Assembly: GCA_905250125.1 (NCBI GenBank)
Contig: CAJNOL010000503.1
Location: 1-64,000, forward strand
Source: Rotaria sordida
Lineage: Eukaryota; Rotifera; Eurotatoria; Philodinida; Philodinidae
DNA: 64,000 nucleotides
Direction of reading: 5' to 3'
Made by a program: the position numbers and the translations under genes. The notes beneath the pieces were generated by a model. It worked only from the letters and a program-made list of their open reading frames with translations, was not told the DNA's origin and did not search any database. This document shows, piece after piece, positions 1 through 10,263 of this stretch (position 1 is its first letter; every line of letters begins with the position of its first letter).

Positions 1-88
1 AAGAGTAAACCATCGATAGATATATTACACGATATAGATATATATATGGAGGCATGATTTTTCCTCTTCGATATAGATTCATTCAATT

Positions 89-3026
89 ATGCCGTCGACC
101 AGTAACTTAAAAAATCATCATATTTCAATTTTGTGTTATTGGAATAAGAGCATACGATCTGCTCCTCTTATTCATCGTGAAACAAACATTCCACTGAGCA
201 CTATCTATTATAATAGTAACCAATTGGAACAAACAGGTTCACTTAAACATCAAGGTGAAAATGGTCGACCACATGTCCTTGGTAGAAAAGAAAGAAAAGC
301 TATTGATCAATATATTCGATATAATGATGAAATAACTCTTAGAGAAATAAAAGAAAAAATATATCGAAAATATACCACAAATCAGTGTCTACATCAACGA
401 TTAGTTGTCACTTTCATGAATACGGTTATAAAGATGTTTTACCTCAATCTACTCACATATTAACATCGGATGAAAAAGAACGATATGCGTAATGGGCTAA
501 GAAGCATAAAAATGATGATTTCAGTTATATAATATTTACTGATGAATCCTCATTCCAACTTTTTCGTAGTACAATTGGCCGGTGGACGAAAAATCCCGAT
601 AAAGAATTTAAATGCTTACCTAAAAATTGTCAGAAAGTTCATGTTTGAAGTGCAAGAAGCGTGAAAGACGTATTGACCTCCCAGACGAGCAAAGGACGGG
701 TAAAAAGACTAGTCGTTTTTCCAGGTATGACTGTACGTCGCGTCTAGTCTTTTTCTCAAAAAATCCTCGCATATGACTAGCCGAAAATCGCTTGCAGTCT
801 TACGCCCTTATCTTGACTACGTAAGTAACTGGCACCATTATATCTATTATGTACCATCTTTTTTGAAAAAAGACTCGACATGTTGCGCCATCCCAACGCC
901 GATCCAAAATAGGTTTTAAATCGAAAAAGGAGGAGCATCCGCAACGCTGCATCTAACGAATTGCAGTCTTATGTAGTGATCTAGTCCAAACTAATCTAAA
1001 TACTAGAAATATAAGGCAGATGGTGTAACGACAAATGAGAATGAATCCCTATCTATGCCATTCGGTACAACATTTATTAGGCTAGATCACCACTCCAAGT
1101 GTATCTTCTCTCGTCTTACATGCGTATTATATAAACACAGACAGAGGTCAAGCGGTCACACATGAGACAACATGAATAGAGACAGAAGGTCAGTACTAGA
1201 CGGAGAGATTACAATACATAGACAATATAACATAGAATAAGTGAAGCATAACGATCCATGATCATTACAGATGGTTAGATTCAAACACGAATACAATATA
1301 TTAACTTATCCATCACTTAATCCATTGAATCATATATGATCAAGTGATCAACTCTAATATGTCATATGCATTCTGAAGGATTGTTTAACAATTTTGCTCA
1401 AAGTTTTCAAGTTGTGACATGAATACAAAATATTTATCATAAAATTCAATATTATTTAAATAAGTCTGAATATAATTATTTCAAAATTTTTTTTTTATCT
1501 TTTTCAAAAAGAAATTTAGCCATCGAAATTTTGACGAAAATTATTTTATATTTGAAAAAACAATTAAATTGAGAAAAAACAAAAGTAATCTGAAGAAAAA
1601 GATGTTTTTTCATATGATGATTTATATTTAGTTTAGTTTAAACTCATTCCAATCTCAACATGAAACTAAACTAAAATTATATAGTTTAAATCCATTCTTA
1701 AATTCAAATTACGAGAATTGATGCTTAAAATAAAATATGTTTCTCATATAATGATATGAAAATTATTTTTCAAATAAAATTATTCTTAGTCTTGTTTATA
1801 ATGTAGATATTTTCAAGGACATAAATATACAACTCTTCTTGAGACGTTAGCCACTGCTTTGTAATTTTATGTATTGTTTTGTGCTTCGACATATGTTTTT
1901 AGATTTATTATAAAAATTGTAACTCTTTTGTTCTATAATAACATTCGATGCCTATTCTTTATATGGACTGATGAAAATCACCAAGTTGCATAGAATTAAA
2001 TATTCAATAAACTCTTACTATCACTTCGGTTTGAGAAGCTCTTCCTATTGAAAATGACAAGAAAGTGGTTAATATTTTATTATCTGATTTACATTATAAA
2101 CGCATCTAATTCTGAATCACATTCTGTAAGAAATAATGCAAATGCTTAAAAATTTTCCTGTACAACATTATACACCTTTTTAATATCATAAGGAACCAGT
2201 CTAGCAAACTGTCTGGAGAGCTAGGTCGAAGTAAAAGAGACTGTTTGGCGAGTTTAGACTAGTTTATTATTTGAAACAGTCCAGATTAGTGAGGCATACA
2301 ATATTGTCGAATTCAATGTTCGAATCCATCTGTCGTCATCTATCTTTCTGGACTTTCTGTTTTACTGACGAGTGTGGACAATATGGATAGACAAAATGGA
2401 CTAGTCATGACAGGTAATGGACACAGTCTGGACCAGTCTATATTTAGTCACACGACATACGCCGTCAAGATAACCAGTCCTGATGAATTGCAAGTCATGT
2501 CAGACTAGACCAGATGGTAGTGTGGACATTCAAGACTAGTCATGTCTGGCGTCCTCTGTCATCTTTTGCTCGTCTGGACTGTCACACGTTTCGATGCAGC
2601 CTTGATGATCCACATTATGTTTCTATCCTTGAAGATTATCTTCTTCCAGCTGGCACATGTGAGTAATGAAAGAAAATAATGTAGCGTTACTTGTGTATTC
2701 TTTCGTTTTTAGACCAGTTTGGTCCAAATCTGCGTTAATAGCAGAACAATGACCTCAAACATACGAGTAATATTTGTAAAGACTTTATCAACGAGAATGT
2801 ACCACAATTATTAGACTGGCCATCGAATAGTCTTGATGTGATTCCCATTGAAAATATCTCATCGATCGTGAAACGCAACGTAGAAAAAAGAAAATCAATA
2901 AATACTGATGAGCTCGAACTATTTTTAGCTGAAGAATTCGAAAATATTGATATTAATGTTGTGAAAAATTTTGTGATGTCTATGAAAAAAAGATGTTTCT
3001 CTCTTATCGATAGTACATATGAATGA
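89..3026 (+). pseudogene. Tc1/mariner transposase, decayed and split by an insertion
   Basis: The N-terminal part starts at 89 with helix-turn-helix-like DNA-binding sequence. A frameshift near 410 moves the homology to another frame, which carries an in-frame stop at 490-492 and the first catalytic Asp in FTDESSFQLF (about 538-567). Homology stops at KVHV (about 633-644) and resumes at HVW (2541-2549). The C-terminal part has a probable intron (about 2656-2713, donor GTGAGT, acceptor TTTTTAG), two stop codons near 2730, the second catalytic block as QNND instead of the usual QDND, and the third acidic residue in IPIENIS. It ends at the stop at 3024-3026. Frameshift, stops, an Asp-to-Asn change and a 1.9-kb interruption make it non-functional. 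Family assignment is from recognised Tc1-type motifs. Terminal inverted repeats were not found, and the 5' end may lie outside the window. Confidence 0.88.
645..2540. mobile_element. Insert of about 1.9 kb inside the Tc1 transposase
   Basis: This stretch interrupts the transposase between KVHV and its continuation. CATGT occurs at both junctions (640-644 and 2541-2545), so it may be a 5-bp target duplication, although the codons read through it (His-Val) could also explain it. No coding sequence is recognised. A short hairpin with AAAAAGACTAG and its complement lies near 701-760. The right part (about 2190-2560) is crowded with CTAGTC, AGTCTGGAC and related words in both orientations. The middle (about 1400-2100) is plain AT-rich sequence. 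The class of element cannot be told. Confidence 0.55.
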
Positions 3027-3098
3027 ATAAAATGTTGAACTATGATATTCGATATTATTTGTTGTAGGCTGTCAATTCTTACACAGAACATTGAGAGG

Positions 3099-3190
3099 AA
3101 GGGTGTGGGTGTGGGTGTGGGTAAGGTTGTGTGTGGGTGTACTCTGAGTCCATTCACACCCATACCCACACCCCACACCTACACCCACAT
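3099..3190. repeat. TGTGGG-type foldback (telomere-like hexamers)
   Basis: The left arm (3099-3140) holds three consecutive GTGTGG/TGTGGG units and then GTGTGTGGGTGT. The right arm (3153-3190) is the C-rich counterpart (CACCCATACCCACACC and on). TGTGGG is the telomeric hexamer reported for bdelloid rotifers. The two arms face each other, so the block can fold into a hairpin or form G-quadruplex structure. It lies 70 bp beyond the transposase stop codon. Confidence 0.7.
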
Positions 3191-3302
3191 TCCAAATGGT
3201 ACTCGATTTCAAAAGGTACACTTCCATACAAAAGTAAGACAGCTTCATTCAAAACAAAATCAACTCTATCCTTCTGTCATATATCTTACCTTAATTTTAT
3301 AA

Positions 3303-4320
3303 TTTTTCAAAAAATATATTGATTTTCAACTAATTACAATTAACAACAAAGTCGATAAGGCCAGTGAACGAAGACATAGTTATGACGACTTTTTTTTCAC
3401 TTTGAGTCTTTCAAAAAAATTTCTATAGATTGATTTAATAGCTTATCAAATGAAACAGTGACTTATCAGATGACATATTTATCAAATAACGTGTTTCTAT
3501 GCCATCTAGAACTCTAACGAGACTTTGCCTTTAGTTGGGGACATTCAAAAATTTTTTTTTCAAAAAAGAAAATATTTTATATTTAATGTTTCAAACGAAA
3601 TGGCGAGTAATAAAGTAGCAAACAGGGTTTTCTAAGCATCTTTTTTTAAAATAAATTGATTATATAACTTTCATATAAGAAAAATAATTCACATTTAATT
3701 TAGGCGCTTGACAATAGTCAACTCTGGCTACTAGTGCTGGAAACTTCTCTTCTCTCTATATCCCAAAGGTTGCAACGACTCGACTATGAAATGTCAAGTA
3801 AAACCAAACGCTTTGACTTTGCTAAAATTTCGAACACTTTGTAGACATTCAAGCGACTACTTGAAAACTGTCCATAGAACTGATCTGTGGCGGACCCATC
3901 GATCTATCGGAAGCTGAAATAGTTCTACAGAAATGTACAGCGAATGGCTTCCAGAGAAGAGATTTAATTAAAAACATTTTGTACAAAAACACAGCACATC
4001 TACATCCACATTTTTCCTTTCATGTATCTTTCTGTTATATTTCAACTTCACTTTATCATTTTTCTGACTAAAAACAAAAAATCAGCTAGTTCTGGAGACA
4101 TCTAATTCCAATTCTTAGAATTAGTCGAAATTAGACTTGAAATTAGTTCGAATTTGAATTTGAATTGGTTTAGAATTAGTCTTGAAAAACTTCGAACCGA
4201 CTATGAATTTATTTGCATATATGCTAAATTCGTAAGTCTACAAAAACCAATTTCAAGCCAAGAAATGGAAATAGAATCGATTAGAACTGAAACTGGTATA
4301 CTCCTGGCTAGTTCTTCTAT
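3303..4320. other. AT-rich spacer with no gene seen
   Basis: No coding sequence is recognised. A patch at about 4090-4160 repeats short words such as GAATTAG and GAATTTG, and GCTAGTTCT occurs at its start and again near 4310. It leads directly into the 82-bp satellite. Confidence 0.5.
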
Positions 4321-5385
4321 CGTTTTCTCATCTAGATATTATTTATGAAATTGTTCCTAGGGTTTCGATTATTCAACAAATAATAGTGAACAAATATTTC
4401 TTCTTTTGCTAATCTTGACAATATAAATGAACATGTACTTATCAATCTGCTTATTTGAGAATATATATTCAGGTACTTTCTTCTTCTTTAGTTCATCTTT
4501 ATACTACAGATCAACTTGGAATTACCGATTTTCTTGTTTTAAAAATAGTATTCAACAACTTCCTTTTGTTTCATACATCATTGTATAATACACGACTTTG
4601 TGTCATCGATTTTCTTATCTGTGGAATTATATCCAGCTATTTGTTTTCTTTACTATATCTTTATATTATGGATGTTCTAGGCGTTACCGATTTGCCTCTT
4701 TCGGAAATTCTATTCATCTATTTGTTTTCCATTAGTTCATCTATAATTTATAGATGAACTTGGAATTATCGATTTTCCCAATGAACAAATTAAATTCAGC
4801 TTATCTTTTTCTTTAACTCATCTTTATATTATAGATAAATTTCGGTCTATCGATCCGCTTATTTGACAAATTAAACTTAGCTAGTTGTTTTTTCTTTCGT
4901 GCATCTTTATATTATGGATCAACTTAGGGTCGTCGATTTCCACATGCGAGAAATTCTATTGAATCATTTTTTTTTCTATAATTCATGTTTATATTATCCA
5001 TAAACTTCGGACCACCAATTAACCAATTCAACAAATAATATTCAACTATTTCTTTTTCTTTAGTTCATTTTTTTATTATAGATGAAACTGGGGTTAGCAA
5101 TATGCCTACTTGAGTAATTATATTCATCTATTTCTTTCTGCTTTGTTCATCTTTATATTTTAGATGAACTCGAGTTTTTTCATTCCATAACTTGAGAAAA
5201 TATATTGAACTAGTTTTTTTTCTTTGGTTCATCTTCATACAATAAATATATTTATCATTATCATTTTTCTAATTCGAAAAGTTTTATTAACCTATTTATT
5301 TTTATTTAGTTCATCTTTAGATTATCCATGAACTTGTGGTGATCAGTTCTTTTATGTCAGAAATTCTATCCAGCTATTTTTTTTC
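4320..5385. repeat. Satellite array, about 82-bp period, roughly 13 degenerate units
   Basis: The landmark word (T)TCATCTTTATATTAT recurs at about 4492, 4573, 4656, 4735, 4817, 4900, 4980, 5062, 5145, 5227 and 5309, spacings of 79-83 bp. Weaker copies at about 4328 and 4411 extend the array upstream. The unit runs: TTCATCTTTATATTATAGATGAACTT, then a GGATTACCGATTTGCC-like stretch, a TTGAGAAATT-like stretch, then TTCAGCTATTTCTTTTTC. Many units hold an internal palindrome (GTTCATCT and AGATGAAC); in the 4735 unit the stem is 12 bp with a 3-nt loop. Because 82 is not a multiple of three, the open frames crossing it are chance. Confidence 0.85.
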
Positions 5386-5447
5386 GTGGGTATGGATGGA
5401 CGTGGAGTGTGGATATTCTTCTACACTCACACTCACACCCATATTCG
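5385..5447. repeat. Second GTGGG/CCCAC foldback at the satellite edge
   Basis: A G-rich arm (CGTGGGTATGGATGG, then CGTGGAGTGTGG, 5385-5412) is followed after about 10 nt by a C-rich arm (ACACTCACACTCACACCC, 5422-5440). The arrangement is the same as at 3099-3190 but more diverged from TGTGGG. It starts exactly where the satellite units end. Confidence 0.6.
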
Positions 5448-7094
5448 TGTTCAAATAGAAAATGAATTTATTGATTATGATCATTCAACTTATTCAATAA
5501 TCGAATCATACAATTGTATTTATGATAGTTGAGTTAATAATCGTCAAAAGAAGAAAAAAAAATTCCGATGAACCAATGATATGTATGGGAATGCATGAAA
5601 GTTTATTTCATATTTGACGACAAGTAATAATTCTTATTTATCTAACAACTATAATGTTGATTATTCAGTTACGAAGGTAATAATAATGTATGAATAGTTG
5701 ATGGATTAATTGAATTACATATCATTCATCGACAAGACAATTTGTCGACATATTTCATCGATCTGATTTTTTGTACATTCCGTAGGTTTAATGATATCAA
5801 GAATATACCAAAAATTTTACTGAAAACGAGTGTTCTTTTACAGAGATAGTATTATTCTCATGCAACTGCTCTTTTAGATCATATAGACATTTTTAAGAAA
5901 CTTATTATTTCAATAATAAGAGACTTCTTCACTGCAACTTTAGGTATATTTTTAGTATCATCATTCGTAGTTATCTACAAAAAAAAAATTAGATCAAAAT
6001 ATGTTCTTTCATTACAAGTCAGTAACATAATAAAATATCTATAATTGTAGAGAAGAAACACTCATGAGGTAAACTTTTTCGAATGTGAATAAGATAAGTT
6101 CTATTTCAAAAGTAGTTTATCACTGAATACAAAAACCATGAGAGTAAAAAAAAATATGTCGAGAACAATCACAATGTGCGACATACGATTTTCACTTATC
6201 GAAAGAGAGGAGATGACTTTCTCTTCGAGACTATATAAGATAAAAGAATTTTAAAAGCAATTATATCCACATAGTATTTAAAGTTTGACATATGCCTTAG
6301 ACAGAATGTCAATGATTATCTTTTAACATTCTAAACTTGAGCAAATAAAAGTACGTATGTATTTATGTAATCGAGTTATATGAAATTGTGTTGATGTTTA
6401 AGTAATTTTTACTATCAAATGTATATGAGACATTTTTTTTAAAAATTGTATTTCGGATGATGAAATAGATTAGAAAATTGGTGAGAATATTCATTTTCAT
6501 TGATAAATTTTAGATACATCAATTTTTTAAGTCTCTGAACATGAAGTTGATCAGATTGAAATGCTTTTTCTACCTTGCATACAACGACAGCGCCATAGTA
6601 GAACCTCGGAAAATTTTTGAAGTTGTTGCCTAATGGTGATCCAACAAGAGGTTTGAGGAACACCGAGACTTCTTCGAACAAAAATCCTGACATCTCTACT
6701 ATTTACACAGTACTACCACAATACTTTGTTGTTTCCAGTAAAGTACAGAATACACTGCTTCTTCAAAATCCTAAGTATCTTGAGTGCTTTGCTTTTGTTT
6801 GAGTTATTTAAAATTGAAGCATTTTTCAGTTCAACTAGTTATCCTATAGCGACATCTAGTTTATGTATGAACATTTTGTTTTTATTTTAAATAGAATGAC
6901 AAAAAAATATTTGAATTCAAAAAAAAAATATTATTCTAATAACTTAAATTTATCTATGTTGAAATAATGACCAATGGTCAATTGCTTAGGAATAACGATT
7001 CTATTTGTTTATTATTTGTTCACTTATAACATAGAACGAGAAAACACAAAAAAAAGCAAAAAGATTTTCTTTTGTCTTTTAATTTCAGTTTATA
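5448..7094. other. Gene-free AT-rich spacer upstream of syndecan
   Basis: No gene is recognised. Open frames near 6439-6802 overlap on both strands, have no family resemblance and show no splice context. The last ~100 bp before 7095 are T/A-rich and probably hold the 5' untranslated region or promoter of the syndecan gene, but no clear motif decides this. Confidence 0.4.
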
Positions 7095-7822
7095 ATGTTT
7101 ATTCGATTCTTGATCACATCTATTTTTATTATTGTTGTTCAATCTACTGTAACAAACAATTTAAAAAATAAATCATCTTCAACTCTTCTCTCTCCGAAAC
7201 AATTTTCATTTGATGATGATGATGATTATTTAAATGATAAAAAAATTCATAGTGAAGGTAGTGGTAGCAGTGCTACTCTAGATGATTATGCTGATGAAGA
7301 TGGTGATGATGATGATGATGATGATCAACTATCAAAAATTATTACAAGTAGTACTGTTTCAACAACAACAACAGTTAAACGTATAATAACAAAAACATTC
7401 GAACAAAAAAAGAAAAATGAAAATTATACAAAAATAAATTCATTCGATATAAATGAATTTTATGATGATTATAAAGATGATATTGATTATAATGAACCAA
7501 CAATTAAAACTACAACTATATTATTATCATCAACTATTCGTCCTACATCTATTCGTATTATTTTAAGTTTTCTAACACGTCCACCCATAGCTGCTGGTAT
7601 TCTTGGTGGTTAGTAGAATCAAGAAAAAAAAACAAATAATCTTCTAAATTGAATTTCATTTTTGTAGGTTTAGCTATTGGAATTTTAACATCAGTTATTC
7701 TTCTTATTTGTATTGTTCAAAATTATAATAAAGATGATAGAACACATTCATCAATAACAACAGGCCTTCTCTATCCAAATCAATATGGTTATTCAAAAAC
7801 ACCACAAGAATTTTATGCTTAA
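7095..7822 (+). CDS. SDC: Syndecan, heparan-sulfate proteoglycan
   Basis: Two exons, 7095-7608 and 7668-7822, joined across a 59-bp GT-AG intron, give 222 residues. The order is: signal peptide (residues 1-19), a short acidic ectodomain with poly-Asp runs, a Ser-Gly glycosaminoglycan attachment site in EGSGSS (54-59) followed by acidic residues, Thr-rich stretches, then a single membrane span of about 20 residues starting near 168 (GILGGLAIGIL) and a short cytoplasmic tail. The tail ends in EFYA, the C-terminal PDZ-binding motif that defines syndecans, preceded by YGYSKTPQ. The juxtamembrane C1 region is not the usual basic RMRKKDEGSY but starts NYNKDD. Known role: a cell-surface co-receptor binding matrix and growth factors. 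The start is chosen because it gives a clean signal peptide. A (TAT)n microsatellite (7979-8008) and an AATAAA near 8010 lie just downstream. Confidence 0.9.
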
Positions 7823-8726
7823 AATAATTTAATTATGTAGATTTCGCAGATAATTCTTAATTTTGTTTCGCTTTTTTTTCCTTTTTTTTTTTTCTACAAA
7901 TGCTCAAGTTTTATTTGTATGCACTTTATATATCTCAGATGAACAAATCTCAGGTTTAATTGTATAACAATGTAGAATATATTATTATTATTATTATTAT
8001 TATTATTCTGAATAAAAATGAAAGAAAAAAATAAATAAATAAATTTTTCATTTGAGAGATAATTTTTAAGATTCAAGAAATAAGGGGACCTTAAGAGAGA
8101 TTCGATATTAAAATGACAAATGAAATAAAATATAACCCCTAAGGTTATGTTTACTCTCTTTGAGAATAATATCATAATGTGATAGTTGATATTCTCTGAT
8201 TTCTCTATTCAAGTATTTTTAATTAATGATAGATATTGAACTTGATTATTGCTTAAAGCCAAACCTAACAAGGGAATCTCTTCAGATGTTTTCTTTAGAT
8301 TTCAATGATTTTTTCGCCTATAGATACTAAATAGCGTTCTAATAAAAAGCCTGAAATGTATTTGACTAAGCCATCGAATAAGCTTCAGATTTTCCGGAAA
8401 ATTCTATTGTTTAATCAAATATTTCAATACCTTTTAGGTCTTTTATTAGAACAATATGTGGTATCTATAAGGAAAAAAAATGTTATTGAAACCAGACATG
8501 TAATGATAGACAAAATAAAATTAATTAATAACATTGACAATCTAGTTGAATTATTATCATAATTTAACCTTGGATAAGTTATTTGATCACTTGTATGATA
8601 ACTAAATTATTCTGTTATGTAATACATATGTTTATCCTTGCCATATAATTCTAGGAAATGACCTTGTTTTCAAAGTTAGTTAGTAATCAAAAAAAAAGAA
8701 ACTTTTTTTCTTAGTTCTTTTAGATT
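7823..8726. other. Spacer between syndecan and RING gene
   Basis: It contains a TAT/TTA trinucleotide run at 7979-8008 and an AATAAA near 8010 that could end the syndecan transcript. Nothing else is recognised. The small open frame at 8356-8562 has no family resemblance. Confidence 0.4.
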
Positions 8727-9285
8727 ATGAGCCAAAGAACATCAAAGAAATTGATTTCTACAAATGAAAATATTCTTTATGAATTAAATGATTATGATCG
8801 ACAACGAAAACCACAAACATTAATCGATGATAATTATATTCAATGTGTTCCAGCTGATCCTGTACTTAAAAGTCTTTCAGTAAAAACAAAAAAAAAAAAC
8901 ATTAACATCAATTGTTTTTATTATTTATTATTTTTTAATTTTTAGTGTCCCATTTGTCTCGATTTATTCAATAAAACAATGGTAACAACAACATGTTTAC
9001 ATCGTTTTTGTGCTGATTGTATTCATCGTTGGCTTAAATCTGAAAATAAAGTTTGTCCAACATGTCGAAAAACACTTAAATCAAAACGATAGTAAATAGA
9101 AGACAAAAAAAAAAAAAAGAAAATGATTTTATGTCAATTTAAATACCCTTCATGTATTTCTTTTGTTTTTATTTAGTCTTCGATCAGATGATCGTACTGA
9201 TTCATTAGTTGATACGATTAAAAAACAACAAGCAAAAACCAATGAACTTGCACAAATTTATCGTGAACAACAACACGATGATTGA
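8727..9285 (+). CDS. RING1/RNF2-like E3 ubiquitin ligase, RING part only
   Basis: Three exons (8727-8879, 8946-9091, 9177-9285) give 135 residues. A complete C3HC4 RING lies at about residues 52-91: CPICLD, then [10 protein letters not shown], then CPTCRK. The sequence around it matches the Polycomb proteins RING1/RNF2: an upstream YEL..Y..QRKPQ segment before the RING, and [17 protein letters not shown] after it, where RNF2 has KRSLRPDPNFDAL. Known role of the family: the catalytic subunit of PRC1 that monoubiquitinates histone H2A. This copy stops soon after the RING, whereas RING1/RNF2 continue for about 200 residues to the C-terminal RAWUL domain that binds CBX and other partners. AATAAA at 9342-9347 supports a genuine 3' end here. 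It could be a separate short paralogue or a truncated duplicate. Confidence 0.85.
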
Positions 9286-10263
9286 TTTCTCTATCTTTTT
9301 TTTTTTTTATATTTCCTCTTCTTTTTTTTGTGTGCTTAATCAATAAAGTATAAACTTTGTATATAGAAGAAGAAGAAAAAAAAATGTAAGAGGTCAACCG
9401 ACATATCAGCTGGTTTGTTCTTACTTGCCCGCATTCCTGATTGACTTGCTTTGCTCTCTCTCTATATCGTTGCTTTATTGAGAGAGAGAGAGAGAGAAAG
9501 AACGAAAGAAAAAAAAAATAGAAATAGACAAAATCTTGTCGTGTTGTATGTATATGACACGAGTAGACAGAATACATGTGTCATTGTATTCTTTCTGCTG
9601 CCATGAGTTTCATATTAATTCAGTGAACTGTCTGTCTATAGAAAGATTCTACTTAATTATGCAGATAGAAACTGTTCATCAACATTGTATTTTTCTTTCA
9701 TTCTACAGTTCTTATAGAGCAGAAAGAAAAAAACTCTTATGTAATCGAAGCGTTTGTAATACAGTTGTATTTAGTAAGCTTTCTCTCTCTCTTCGTCCAC
9801 TTTACATTTGCACACTCTACAATAGTTAATCAGAGAAGAGGAAAGAGAAAGTGAAGAGATATATATATATATAGAAAAAAAAAAAAAAAAAAAAGAAGAG
9901 CGAAGACGAGCATCCCGTCTTATTTATATGAAACTCAAAAGCATTGTGCATATAGTTATTCATTCAAGTAAGTTTTTTTGCTTTTTTTGATTAACCTTGA
10001 CTTGTTACAAAGAAGAAGAAAGAAATTTCTAAGATGAGAATAACGAACAACTGCTGATGTTAATATCCTTGTCAATCATAAAACAAAAAAAAAAAAAAGA
10101 TGAATGTTATTGAACTATGCTTATACTTAAGGGTGAACTTTTCATCTGACGTAATTATCATAGTTACATACCTACGTATCTATACATTCACATCGATCTA
10201 ATTAAATGTCTTGTTTATCAGATGATAAAATTTTTTTGTAAGGATCATTCATTCTAGACTAAT
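9286..10263. other. Spacer with simple repeats
   Basis: It holds the polyadenylation signal of the RING gene (9342-9347), a GA run at 9480-9496, an AT run with a poly-A tract at about 9861-9893 and another poly-A tract at about 10082-10098. No gene is recognised; overlapping open frames on both strands across 9218-9829 come from the simple repeats. Confidence 0.45.

Noticed and set aside
2320-2345. GTTCGAATCC resembling a tRNA T-loop
   Set aside because: No acceptor stem, D-arm or anticodon arm can be drawn at the expected distances upstream.
2735-3322. Overlapping open frames across the GTGGG foldback on both strands
   Set aside because: They come from the low-complexity GT/CA sequence and from the transposase read in wrong frames.
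4455-4757. 100-aa hydrophobic open frame
   Set aside because: It lies inside the 82-bp satellite; the period is not a multiple of three, so the frame shifts from unit to unit and no coding constraint is possible.
4320-5385. Regular repeats reminiscent of a CRISPR array
   Set aside because: Repeats are degenerate along the whole 82 bp with no unique spacers, and the window is eukaryotic with no cas genes.
6439-6802. Open frames on both strands
   Set aside because: No family resemblance, no splice context, and the two frames overlap on opposite strands.
9218-9829. Minus- and plus-strand open frames
   Set aside because: Driven by GA and poly-A tracts; the minus frame also overlaps the last exon and 3' end of the RING gene.
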